Below, one piece after another: positions 50,048 through 57,774 of a stretch of DNA of 64,000 nt. The notes beneath the pieces were generated by a model that did no database searches, was not told the DNA's origin, and saw nothing but the letters and a program-made list of their open reading frames with translations. Made by a program: the position numbers and the translations under genes. Source of the DNA: Flavobacterium cutihirudinis (lineage in GTDB: Bacteria > Bacteroidota > Bacteroidia > Flavobacteriales > Flavobacteriaceae); assembly GCF_003385895.1 (NCBI RefSeq), contig NZ_QRDQ01000012.1:62001-126000 (forward strand). Reading direction: 5' to 3'. The first letter of the stretch is position 1. Each line of letters begins with the position of its first letter.

Positions 50048-50458
50048 TTATTCTCCTTTATAAGTTACAAAATTGCGATCCGTTTCATTCAGAACGATTT
50101 CTAAATCAAAATCGGTATGAATTCTTTTTCTAATTTTATTCCATATCACAACAGCAATATTCTCGGCTGTTGGATTCAAATCCTGAAATTCCGGGACATC
50201 CAGATTCAGATTTTTGTGATCGAACGGTATTTCTACTTCATCTCGTATAATATCCGCTAATACTTTCACATCTAAAACAAAACCAGTTTCGGGGTCAATT
50301 TTTCCTGTAACACTTACTGTTAAACCATAATTATGACCGTGAAAATTAGGATTATTACATTTTCCAAAAACAGCCTCGTTTTTTTCAAATGTCCAATCCT
50401 TCCTGTGCAGTCGATGTGCAGCATTAAAATGTGCTTTTCTAGATATGGTTACTTTCAT
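50048..50458 (-). CDS. queD: 6-carboxytetrahydropterin synthase (QueD/PTPS family)
   Basis: This 136-aa enzyme of the PTPS fold has a zinc site made of the His in FNAAHRLH and the two His in NFHGHNYG. The candidate catalytic Cys is in GKCNNPNFHGH. The CxxxHGH layout fits QueD, which makes 6-carboxytetrahydropterin for queuosine. A PTPS-like role in biopterin synthesis cannot be excluded without context. No queC, queE or queF gene is adjacent. It sits between idi and bcp with 22- and 4-base gaps, forming an operon. Confidence 0.88.
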   Translation of the reverse strand: MKVTISRKAHFNAAHRLHRKDWTFEKNEAVFGKCNNPNFHGHNYGLTVSVTGKIDPETGFVLDVKVLADIIRDEVEIPFDHKNLNLDVPEFQDLNPTAENIAVVIWNKIRKRIHTDFDLEIVLNETDRNFVTYKGE

Positions 50459-50480
50459 TTAGGTTTTTGGTTGTATGGTT

Positions 50481-51008
50481 TTATATCTTATGATCCTCTA
50501 AATAATGATAAAATTCATCAAAAATTATTTTGAACCAAACGGTATAGATTTCAGGTTTTCTCTCAATATCAGTTTTAACATCTTCAATTTTCATCCATTT
50601 CCAGGCTTCTACTTCTTCCAGATTAATGGCCGGATCATCATTATAATAGCCAATCATTACATGATCGAGCTCATGTTCCGTTAAACCATTATCAAAAGGC
50701 GCTTTATAGATAAAATGGAACAATTCTTTCAATTCGGTTCTAAATCCCATTTCTTCAAACAGTCTTCGACTTCCGGCTTGTACATTCGTTTCCCCTTCGC
50801 GCTGATGACTACAACATGTATTCGTCCAAAGTAAGGGGGAATGGTATTTTTGATGCGCTCGCTGCTGCAACATGATTTCATTTTTACTGTTTAAAATAAA
50901 AACCGAAAAAGCACGATGCAAAAGCGCTTTTTCATGTGCTTCTAATTTTGGCATTAAGCCAATTTGCTCATCGTTTTGATTAACTAGTATTACGTTTTCT
51001 TCTGTCAT
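50481..51008 (-). CDS. idi: Isopentenyl-diphosphate delta-isomerase, type I
   Basis: This 175-aa Nudix-fold enzyme interconverts isopentenyl and dimethylallyl diphosphate for isoprenoid synthesis. The catalytic Cys is in NTCCSH (TNTCCSHQ) and the Glu in the HELDHVMIG / EVEAWKWM region. A diverged Nudix box, SRRLFEEMGF, is present. Length and motifs match bacterial Idi. It is the first gene of the idi-queD-bcp-manA run, with a -7 box 17 bases upstream of the ATG. Confidence 0.94.
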   Translation of the reverse strand: MTEENVILVNQNDEQIGLMPKLEAHEKALLHRAFSVFILNSKNEIMLQQRAHQKYHSPLLWTNTCCSHQREGETNVQAGSRRLFEEMGFRTELKELFHFIYKAPFDNGLTEHELDHVMIGYYNDDPAINLEEVEAWKWMKIEDVKTDIERKPEIYTVWFKIIFDEFYHYLEDHKI

Positions 51009-51025
51009 AAGGCTTCTTAAGCAAA

Positions 51026-51033
51026 CAAAAATA
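51026..51033 (-). promoter_or_regulatory. -7 box TATTTTTG for the idi operon
   Basis: This TAnnTTTG match on the minus strand lies 17 bases before the idi ATG. Confidence 0.5.
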
Positions 51034-51265
51034 CGAAAAAAGAAATGGCTTAAAAATGCTAATTAAGATTGTCAAAAGCTTGGCTCCAGACAAAATTTCT
51101 ATTTTCCTGATTTACAACTTTATAATTGTGCTAAAAATTAAAAGCAGTTAAAATTAAGACATAAAAACTACATTGTCTTAATTTACGTAACTAATAAAAA
51201 GTTAAAACACACTTAAAAAAATCTCAATACTAATACTTGCTGTAATTTGAAGCTAAATCTCGACG

Positions 51266-51273
51266 TATCTTTG
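51266..51273 (+). promoter_or_regulatory. Promoter TTG-N16-TATCTTTG for msrB-msrA
   Basis: The -33 TTG is at 51247-51249 and the -7 box lies 28 bases before the msrB ATG. The 51034-51246 stretch holds nothing else recognisable. Confidence 0.6.
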
Positions 51274-51301
51274 AAATACAGATCAATGCATCCAAGAACT
51301 T

Positions 51302-51856
51302 ATGAAATCTAAAAATCTAATTTTCAGTCTTTGCTTTTTGATACCGCTTTTCATTTTTCAAGCTTGCGGACAAAGCACAAAAAAACAACCTGCAAAAACA
51401 GTTAGTATGGAAGACAAAATCAGTAAACCAGGAAATCCATATTATTCAAACACAGCTACCAATAAACTAAATGTGAGTAATGCCGAATGGAAGAAGGTTT
51501 TACCTGCAGATGTTTATGCCGTAATGCGCGAAGCCGATACTGAACGCCCTTTTACAGGAAAATATTGGAACAGTAATGAAAAAGGCACCTATTATTGTGC
51601 TTCTTGCGGCAACTTGCTTTTTAGATCAACTGCTAAATTTTCGAGCAGTTGTGGCTGGCCAAGTTTTTTTGAGCAGGAAAACAAAAAAAGCATTGTCTTT
51701 AAAAATGATAATTCGCTCGGAATGGAAAGAATCGAAACACTGTGCGGACGTTGCGGCGGACATTTAGGACATATTTTTGATGATGGTCCGGAACCAACCG
51801 GAAAACGCTATTGCATGAACTCGATTGCTCTTGATTTTATTCCGGATAATAAATAA
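51302..51856 (+). CDS. msrB: Peptide-methionine (R)-S-oxide reductase, lipoprotein
   Basis: This 184-aa protein has a lipoprotein signal ending IFQAC (Cys about 22), then the MsrB domain (about 55-182). It has two zinc CxxC pairs (YYCASCGN and LCGRCGGH), the GWPSF substrate motif and catalytic Cys in RYCMNS. It repairs methionine-R-sulfoxide in exported proteins, anchored in the periplasm or outer membrane. msrA starts 7 bases downstream and is also exported, so they form one operon for periplasmic Met-oxide repair. Confidence 0.95.
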   Translation: MKSKNLIFSLCFLIPLFIFQACGQSTKKQPAKTVSMEDKISKPGNPYYSNTATNKLNVSNAEWKKVLPADVYAVMREADTERPFTGKYWNSNEKGTYYCASCGNLLFRSTAKFSSSCGWPSFFEQENKKSIVFKNDNSLGMERIETLCGRCGGHLGHIFDDGPEPTGKRYCMNSIALDFIPDNK

Positions 51857-51863
51857 TTTACAA

Positions 51864-52472
51864 ATGAAAAATATACTTTTAATCTGCCTTTTCGCTTTAT
51901 CCTTAAATGGCTTTTCTCAGAATAAAAAAACAGCAAATTTAGAAACCATAACACTTGGAGGCGGCTGTTATTGGTGCGTTGAAGCTGTTTATGAAAATCT
52001 TGACGGAGTAAAATCTGTAGTTTCAGGTTTCTCTGGAGGAAAAGTTGCGAATCCTACTTATGAGGAAGTTTGCACTGGAACAACAGGCCATGCCGAAGTT
52101 GTTCAGATTACTTACGACAAAAATGTAACTGATATTAACGAAATCTTCAAAGTCTTTTTTACCGTTCACGATCCGACAACTTTAAATCGTCAGGGAGCTG
52201 ATGTTGGAACTCAATACCGATCTGTAATTTTTTATAAAAATGAGGAACAGAAAAAAGCGGCTCAATCTATTATTGCTGAACTAAATAAAGCAAAAGTCTA
52301 CAACAGTCCAATTGTAACGAAAGTCGAGCCTTTTACAAAATTCTATAAAGCTGAAGATTATCACCAAAACTATTATGCCAACAATAAAAATCAGCCTTAT
52401 TGCAAAATGGTTATTCAGCCGAAAATAGAAAAATTTGAAAAAGTCTTCAAAGACAAACTCAAAAAAAAATAA
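51864..52472 (+). CDS. msrA: Peptide-methionine (S)-S-oxide reductase, exported
   Basis: I start at ATG 51864 (MKNILLICLF); 13 extra residues upstream would lie in the msrB end. The 202-aa protein has a signal peptide (about 1-19, ending FSQ) and the MsrA domain with catalytic Cys35 in GGGCYWCVE. The YGDVCTGTTGHAEV-like region is present as EEVCTGTTGHAEV, as are GADVGTQYRS and the YHQNY motif. It reduces methionine-S-sulfoxide in the periplasm and pairs with MsrB. Confidence 0.95.
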   Translation: MKNILLICLFALSLNGFSQNKKTANLETITLGGGCYWCVEAVYENLDGVKSVVSGFSGGKVANPTYEEVCTGTTGHAEVVQITYDKNVTDINEIFKVFFTVHDPTTLNRQGADVGTQYRSVIFYKNEEQKKAAQSIIAELNKAKVYNSPIVTKVEPFTKFYKAEDYHQNYYANNKNQPYCKMVIQPKIEKFEKVFKDKLKKK

Positions 52473-52480
52473 TCAATTAC

Positions 52481-52511
52481 TTGCGCCCTGTTTATAAGGG
52501 CGTTTTTTTTG
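52481..52511 (+). terminator. Terminator of msrB-msrA
   Basis: The stem cgccct / agggcg is followed by eight T, just past the msrA stop. Confidence 0.85.
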
Positions 52512-52680
52512 CTCCTATTTTTTATTCCAGAAAAATCATCGTAAACCGTAACAAACCCCATTTCCAAAAGACTAATTATAACATACTGGTAAATAACGAA
52601 ATATCTTACGTATTTAATTCGTATTTTTTGTAATTTGCCATGATCAAAAAACCAAAAATCATCAATAAAAAACCAGCAAA

Positions 52681-54084
52681 ATGAAGAAATTACTTGCCGT
52701 ATTTACCTTTTTAATAACGTTAGGACAAATACATTCTCAGGAAAACCTGCCAACAGATTATCTTTCAAAAGAGTTTCACAAAGGTCGTCGCGAAGCTTTC
52801 AGAGCATTAATGCCTGCAAACTCTGTGGCCGTTATTTTCTCTTATCCGGAAAGAGTTTTCTCTAAAGATGTTTCCTATAATTATCATCAAAACCCAGACA
52901 TGTATTATTTAACGGGCTACAAAGAACCAGATGCCGTTCTAGTGCTTTTCAAAGAAGAACAAGGAACTGAAAAATATACCGAAGTTCTTTTTGTCAGAGA
53001 AAGAAATGCCGCTCGCGAAATGTGGACAGGAAGACGTTTAGGAATTGAAGGTGCAAAATCAAAACTAGGTTTCACAAAAGTTTACAACGGATCAGATTTT
53101 CAAGGATTCACAATTGATTTCAAAAAATTTGATAAAATTATTTATGATCAATTTCAGACAAGCATAGCGGTAAGCACTCATGAAGACAATCTCTATTTAC
53201 TAGTACAGTCCTTTAAAACCAAAGCCGGAATTACCAAAGAAAATTCAGAATCTGTAGATTTATTCAACAAAATCACGAATTCACTGCGCGAAATAAAAAC
53301 TCCCGAAGAATTAGTTCTAATGCGCAAAACTGTAAAACTTTCCTGCGTTGCCCACAACGAAGTTATGAAAGCAGTTGGTCCTGATATGAGCGAAAACGAA
53401 GCCGACGGAATACACGCTTATGTTCACAGACATTACGGCTCCGAAGGCGAAGGTTATCCGCCAATTGTTGGTGCCGGTGCTAACGGATGTATTTTGCATT
53501 ATGGAGAAAACAACGCAACAAAAATCGACAACCAATTATTATTAATGGATGTTGGTTCTGAATATCACGGATATTCTGCCGATGTTACAAGAACTATTCC
53601 TGCAAACGGAAAATTTACTGAAGAGCAAAAAGCGATTTATCAAATTGTTTATGAAGCTCAGGAAGAAGTTTTTAAAATCTGCAAAGAAGGAACTCCTATT
53701 CAGGATTTAAATAAAAAAGCATCAGAAGTAGTGGCTGCGGGACTAATCAAATTGGGAATCATTACAGATCCTAAAGACGCAAGAATTTATTATCCGCATG
53801 GTTGCTCACATTTTCTTGGTTTAGATGTTCATGACAAAGGAAACTACATGGGCACTCTAAAAGAAAATATGATCCTTACAGTTGAACCAGGAATCTACAT
53901 TCCTGCAAACAGTAAATGTGATAAAAAATGGTGGAATATTGGCGTTCGTATCGAAGATGATATCTTAATGCTAAAAGATTCATACGAAAACCTTTCTGCT
54001 GAATCTCCAAGAAAATGGCAAGATATTGAAGCTTTGGCGAAACAAAAAAGCACTTTCAATGATATGAAATTCCCAAAAATCTAA
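52681..54084 (+). CDS. Exported aminopeptidase P (M24B)
   Basis: This 467-aa Xaa-Pro aminopeptidase has a signal peptide (about 1-19, ending IHSQ), an N-terminal creatinase-like domain (about 28-170) with PDMYYLTGY, and a pita-bread catalytic domain. Metal ligands are visible: Asp in LLMDVGSEY and YSADVTRT, His in GCSHFLGLDVHD, Glu in TVEPGIY and RIEDD. It removes N-terminal residues before proline, here in the periplasm rather than the cytoplasm as in E. coli PepP. It is a single-gene unit followed by a repeat hairpin and a terminator. Confidence 0.93.
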   Translation: MKKLLAVFTFLITLGQIHSQENLPTDYLSKEFHKGRREAFRALMPANSVAVIFSYPERVFSKDVSYNYHQNPDMYYLTGYKEPDAVLVLFKEEQGTEKYTEVLFVRERNAAREMWTGRRLGIEGAKSKLGFTKVYNGSDFQGFTIDFKKFDKIIYDQFQTSIAVSTHEDNLYLLVQSFKTKAGITKENSESVDLFNKITNSLREIKTPEELVLMRKTVKLSCVAHNEVMKAVGPDMSENEADGIHAYVHRHYGSEGEGYPPIVGAGANGCILHYGENNATKIDNQLLLMDVGSEYHGYSADVTRTIPANGKFTEEQKAIYQIVYEAQEEVFKICKEGTPIQDLNKKASEVVAAGLIKLGIITDPKDARIYYPHGCSHFLGLDVHDKGNYMGTLKENMILTVEPGIYIPANSKCDKKWWNIGVRIEDDILMLKDSYENLSAESPRKWQDIEALAKQKSTFNDMKFPKI

Positions 54085-54094
54085 TTTATTTTTC

Positions 54095-54166
54095 GCCACA
54101 GATTAAAAGGATTTTTCAAGTTGTAAAACTCAAAAAAAAATCTGTGAAAATCTTTTAATCTGTGGC
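54095..54166. repeat. 15-bp perfect inverted repeat, gccacagattaaaag family
   Basis: Arms gccacagattaaaag (54095-54109) and cttttaatctgtggc (54152-54166) enclose an A-rich loop. The arm shares gccacagattaaa with the repeat at 9621-9703. Confidence 0.8.
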
Positions 54167-54185
54167 AAGAAAAAAAACAAATCAA

Positions 54186-54224
54186 TAGCCTCATTTATTA
54201 ATTTAAGTGAGGCTAATTTTTTGA
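54186..54224 (+). terminator. Terminator after the aminopeptidase P gene
   Basis: The stem tagcctca / tgaggcta is followed by a T-run and lies just before the next promoter. Confidence 0.7.
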
Positions 54225-54233
54225 ATTTTGGCG

Positions 54234-54241
54234 TACTTTTG
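54234..54241 (+). promoter_or_regulatory. -7 box TACTTTTG for the oxidoreductase gene
   Basis: This TAnnTTTG match lies 20 bases before the ATG at 54262. Confidence 0.5.
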
Positions 54242-54261
54242 TAGTCCTAAAAACTTAAAAA

Positions 54262-55221
54262 ATGAAAGCACTTACCTTCTCTACCTTTGGAGATTCAAAT
54301 GTTTTAGAATATATCGAAATACCAAATCCAGAGCTTAAAAGCGATGAGATTTTAGTCGAAATGAAAGCAATCGGATTAAATTTTGCCGATGTTTACCGAC
54401 GCAAAGGAAATTATCATCTTAAAGGAAATCCTCCTTTTATTGCCGGTTACGAAGGTGCCGGAATTGTGGTTGACGCCAATAATCATCCAGAATATAAAGT
54501 GGGCGACCGTGTGGCTTTCGCCGATGTTCCTTTCGCAAATGCCGAACTCGTTGCGGTAAACATCAATCACGTTTTACCTTTGCCGGAAGCGATTTCTTTC
54601 GAAACTGCAGCTTCTGTTTTATTACAAGGATTAACTGCACATTATTTAGCAACCGACAGCCATAAAACTCAACAAGGAGAAACGGTATTAATTCATGCTG
54701 TTGCCGGCGGAGTTGGTCAGATTCTTACTCAAATAAGCAAACTTTTTGGAGCAAACGTTATCGGATTGACTTCATCTGCCGAGAAAGCAAAAGTAGGTTT
54801 TGAACAAGGCGCAGATCATGTTTTTCTTTATAATGACGATTGGAAATCACAAGTTTTTAAAGTTGTCCAAAATGGCGTTGATGTTGTTTATGACAGTATC
54901 GGAAGTACTTTAAAAGATAGTTTTGAAGTAACAAAAGAATGCGGACAAGTTGTTTTCTTCGGAATGGCTGGCGGCGATCCTGAATTTGTAGATCCAAGAA
55001 TGTTAATGGATGGCTCAAAAACTTTAACCGGCGGCGATTTATGGAGTTATCTAAATTCAAAAGAAGAACGAATCAAACGTTCGACTCAATTATTTAACTG
55101 GATTACCGAAGGAAAAATTAAGCTTTCAGAACCAACAACTTTCAAATTATCTGAAGGAAAACTGGCGCACGATTACCTTGAAAGCAGAAAAAGCACTGGG
55201 AAAATAATTTTGATTCCGTAA
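54262..55221 (+). CDS. Zinc-independent quinone oxidoreductase (QOR-like MDR)
   Basis: This 319-aa cytoplasmic MDR-superfamily enzyme has an N-terminal GroES-like domain (about 25-110) and a Rossmann domain with HAVAGGVGQILTQ near 150-165. The Cys/His cluster of zinc alcohol dehydrogenases is absent, so it belongs with NADPH:quinone oxidoreductases. Typical motifs are GLNFADVYRRKG and GYEGAGIV. The substrate could be quinones or reactive enones. It is monocistronic and followed by structured repeats. Confidence 0.92.
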   Translation: MKALTFSTFGDSNVLEYIEIPNPELKSDEILVEMKAIGLNFADVYRRKGNYHLKGNPPFIAGYEGAGIVVDANNHPEYKVGDRVAFADVPFANAELVAVNINHVLPLPEAISFETAASVLLQGLTAHYLATDSHKTQQGETVLIHAVAGGVGQILTQISKLFGANVIGLTSSAEKAKVGFEQGADHVFLYNDDWKSQVFKVVQNGVDVVYDSIGSTLKDSFEVTKECGQVVFFGMAGGDPEFVDPRMLMDGSKTLTGGDLWSYLNSKEERIKRSTQLFNWITEGKIKLSEPTTFKLSEGKLAHDYLESRKSTGKIILIP

Positions 55222-55230
55222 ATAATAATC

Positions 55231-55344
55231 TGGGCGTGCCAGCAATAAAGAAAGGGCCAACTATGCAAAACGCTTAGTCGGCCCTTTCTTTATTGCTGTC
55301 GGGCTATCCGCGCTACTTCGGTAGCTTGCTCCTATCCCTCACGC
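55231..55344 (+). ncRNA. Structured composite repeat element, copy B
   Basis: On the + strand: tgggcgtgcc, a perfect 18-bp stem (55241-55258 with 55280-55297) with a 21-nt loop, gtcgggctatccgc, gctac-UUCG-gtagc (55312-55325), then cctatccctcacgc. The 5' gcgtg (55234-55238) can pair with 3' cacgc (55340-55344). Flanks match copy A at 14904-15019, but the stem sequence is unrelated, and both loops share CGCTTA at the same position. Transcription is not shown. Confidence 0.55.
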
Positions 55345-55370
55345 AAAAAACACTTTATGTATAATATATA

Positions 55371-55571
55371 GTCCCTACGGGACATTTTCCCATTTTACAT
55401 TATATAAGTTCTACCAATATTTAACTCCTAACGGAGTTCATCTAGAAGAACTAATCTTATTTAAAAATATCTTGTAGAAATTTAAAACTAATCTTCTCAA
55501 CCAAGATATCTCGTAGAGATTTTATATCGGTAGCAAAATTAGAACACAATACACATTTGTCCCGTAGGGAC
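55371..55571. repeat. Palindromic cassette, locus B
   Basis: Outer arms gtccctacgggaca (55371-55384) and tgtcccgtagggac (55558-55571) are perfect reverse complements and each is itself palindromic. Inside are ctaccaatattta, actcctaacggagt, atctcgtagagatt and tatatcggtag, in the same order as at 14591-14820. The whole 55222-55595 gap holds only this cassette and the structured element. Confidence 0.75.
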
Positions 55572-55595
55572 TATATTTAAAACTTGATTAAAATC

Positions 55596-57155
55596 TTATT
55601 TCAAAGCCTCAGCAATCATTAAAGCGCATTTTTCACCATCAATTGCGGCAGAAATAATTCCACCAGCATAGCCCGCACCTTCTCCACAAGGATATAACCC
55701 CTTTATTTGCAAATGCTCATAAGAAATTGGATCTCTCGGAATTCTAACCGGAGACGAAGTTCTACTTTCCGGAGCATGCAAAATAGCTTCATTGGTTAAA
55801 TAACCTCGCATTGATTTTCCAAATTCCTGAAATCCCTGACGCATTATCTGTGTTAAAAATCCCGGAAAAACCTGCCCCATTTCAACCGAAGTTGTTCCCG
55901 GAACATAAGATGTTTTTGGAATATCTGCTGAAACTTTGCTTTGAGTAAAATCAATCATTCGCTGCGCAGGCGCTTTTTGAGTTTGTCCTGCTAAATACCA
56001 TGCTTTTTGCTCAATACTTTTTTGAAATTCCATTCCGGCCAAGGCGCCAAATTTTGCAAAAGGTTTGAAATCTTCCAATTTCAATTCCACTACAATTCCT
56101 GAATTTGCCGTTGACTGATCACGTTTAGATGGCGACCAACCATTTGTAACTACTTCTCCCGGACTTGTAGCACAAGGCGCAATTACGCCACCCGGACACA
56201 TACAAAACGAATACATTCCGCGGCCGTTAACTTGTTTTACAATCGAATAAGGTGCCGGAGGCAAATGTTCTCCACGATAATCACAACTGTACTGAATGCT
56301 GTCGATTAATTCTTGGGAATGTTCTGCGCGAACTCCCAAAGCAAAAGGCTTTGCTTCTATAAAAATTTTCTTTTTATCTAATAACTCAAAAATATCACGC
56401 GCTGAATGTCCGGTTGCTAAAATCAATTTGTTTGCTAGAATCTTATCACCGTTTTGGGTTACAATTCCTTCAACTTCATTATTCTTTACCAAAATATCGC
56501 TAACACGGGTTTCAAATAAAACCTGACCTCCAAATTCGATAATTTTATTTCGGATATCTTCAATAATTTTTGGAAGCTTATTTGTTCCGATATGCGGATG
56601 CGCTTCAACTAAAATATCTTCTGATGCTCCAAATGCCACTAAAAGTTCTAAAATTCTAGTTACATCGCCACGTTTTTTAGAACGCGTATATAATTTTCCA
56701 TCCGAATACGTTCCGGCTCCACCTTCCCCAAAACAATAATTAGAATCTTCGTTTACAATATGTTCACGATTTATTGCTTTCAAATCGCGTCGGCGTCCAC
56801 GAACGTCTTTTCCACGTTCGAGTACAATTGGCTTTAAGCCCAATTCAATTAATTGCAAAGCAGCAAAAAGTCCGGCCGGACCAGCCCCAACAACAATTAC
56901 TTCTTGTGCTTTTGAAACATCTTTATATATAGGAAGTTCAATTTTAGTTTCCTGAAACGCTTCTCCTTTTAAATATATGATAACTTTCAAATTAATTTTA
57001 ATCGCTTTCTGGCGCGCATCAATCGAACGTTTTAAAATTGTAATATGCTGAATTTCGTTTGGAGAAACTTTAATTTGTTTAGACAAATAATCTTTAAGCA
57101 ACACTTCGTTTGCAGCAGTTTCTGGAGTTACCTGAAGTAAAAGTTCTCTTGGCAT
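55596..57155 (-). CDS. FAD-dependent oxidoreductase (COG2509-like)
   Basis: This 519-aa cytoplasmic flavoprotein has an N-terminal alpha/beta domain (about 1-85). The FAD-binding GAGPAGLFAALQ follows, and VLERGKDVRGRRRD lies near 120. EDSNYCFGEGGAGTYSDGKL and the C-terminal YPCGEGAGYAGGI motif close the FAD site. It matches the uncharacterised FAD-dependent dehydrogenase family COG2509. The reaction is unknown. It is monocistronic, with a -7 box 43 bases upstream of the ATG. Confidence 0.9.
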   Translation of the reverse strand: MPRELLLQVTPETAANEVLLKDYLSKQIKVSPNEIQHITILKRSIDARQKAIKINLKVIIYLKGEAFQETKIELPIYKDVSKAQEVIVVGAGPAGLFAALQLIELGLKPIVLERGKDVRGRRRDLKAINREHIVNEDSNYCFGEGGAGTYSDGKLYTRSKKRGDVTRILELLVAFGASEDILVEAHPHIGTNKLPKIIEDIRNKIIEFGGQVLFETRVSDILVKNNEVEGIVTQNGDKILANKLILATGHSARDIFELLDKKKIFIEAKPFALGVRAEHSQELIDSIQYSCDYRGEHLPPAPYSIVKQVNGRGMYSFCMCPGGVIAPCATSPGEVVTNGWSPSKRDQSTANSGIVVELKLEDFKPFAKFGALAGMEFQKSIEQKAWYLAGQTQKAPAQRMIDFTQSKVSADIPKTSYVPGTTSVEMGQVFPGFLTQIMRQGFQEFGKSMRGYLTNEAILHAPESRTSSPVRIPRDPISYEHLQIKGLYPCGEGAGYAGGIISAAIDGEKCALMIAEALK

Positions 57156-57197
57156 TGTATCTTATTTATTAGCTTTTCTTTCTATGAAAAGAAGTTG

Positions 57198-57205
57198 CAA
57201 AAATA
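57198..57205 (-). promoter_or_regulatory. -7 box TATTTTTG for the FAD oxidoreductase
   Basis: This TAnnTTTG match on the minus strand lies 43 bases before the ATG at 57155. Confidence 0.45.
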
Positions 57206-57288
57206 ACATTTTAAAATGAGATTTTATATTTACCGCAAAATATGCAAGCAGATTGACACAGATATAAGCAGATTTTCACCACAAAATT

Positions 57289-57363
57289 TGTAGAGACGCA
57301 CTGCAGTGCATCTAACATACTGAGGATATACTTTGCGTAGACGCACTGCCTTGCGTCTCTACA
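57289..57363. repeat. Inverted repeat tgtagagacgca / tgcgtctctaca
   Basis: A perfect 12-bp pair (57289-57300 and 57352-57363) encloses inner palindromes gacgcactgcagtgc and gacgcactgccttgcgtc. It is a dispersed intergenic repeat of a type I recall from Bacteroidota genomes. Confidence 0.75.
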
Positions 57364-57413
57364 GAAAAAAAACTCAGAAACTTAGAACCTTAGAACCTTT
57401 AAAAAAGACTTTG

Positions 57414-57421
57414 TACCTTTG
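57414..57421 (+). promoter_or_regulatory. -7 box TACCTTTG for the 80-aa protein
   Basis: This TAnnTTTG match lies 30 bases before the ATG at 57452, at the edge of repeated cctttgcac words. Confidence 0.4.
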
Positions 57422-57451
57422 CAACTCTGAACCTTTGCACCTTTAAAAAAA

Positions 57452-57694
57452 ATGTCTAGAAAAATAAAATTGATTTGGGATTTCCGAGGACCAGCTTCTG
57501 CAAAAACGGCCGAACATCACGAAATTCATTTAAAAGAATATATCGCTATTGAAAAACTACCTTTGAATATTACAGGATTTAAAATCATCGATGATATGTA
57601 TGCCATAGCTTTTATGGTAGTAACCGATGAAAACATGATTCAGGTAAGAGATGCTTTAAAACCGCATCGAGGGGAAGTGTATAGTGATCAGTAA
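57452..57694 (+). CDS. Small conserved-looking protein of unknown function
   Basis: This 80-aa protein has no signal peptide. Predicted beta strands (IKLIWDFRG, ITGFKIIDDMYAIAFMVV) and a helix with MIQVRDALKPH suggest a small alpha/beta, ferredoxin-like fold. His-rich TAEHHEIHLKEY near residue 20 could bind a metal. I know no named family. It is flanked by inverted repeats on both sides and convergent with recQ, so it is a single-gene unit. Confidence 0.75.
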   Translation: MSRKIKLIWDFRGPASAKTAEHHEIHLKEYIAIEKLPLNITGFKIIDDMYAIAFMVVTDENMIQVRDALKPHRGEVYSDQ

Positions 57695-57706
57695 AAGTCG
57701 CAGTCT

Positions 57707-57759
57707 CAGTTTTCAGTCTCAGTAAAAAACTGCAAACTGTAAACTGAGACTGAAAACTG
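57707..57759. repeat. 17-bp perfect inverted repeat, agtctcag family
   Basis: Arms cagttttcagtctcagt (57707-57723) and actgagactgaaaactg (57743-57759) lie between convergent genes. The same words form the hairpin at 63025-63080. Confidence 0.8.
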
Positions 57760-57774
57760 TGACCGAATACTTTT

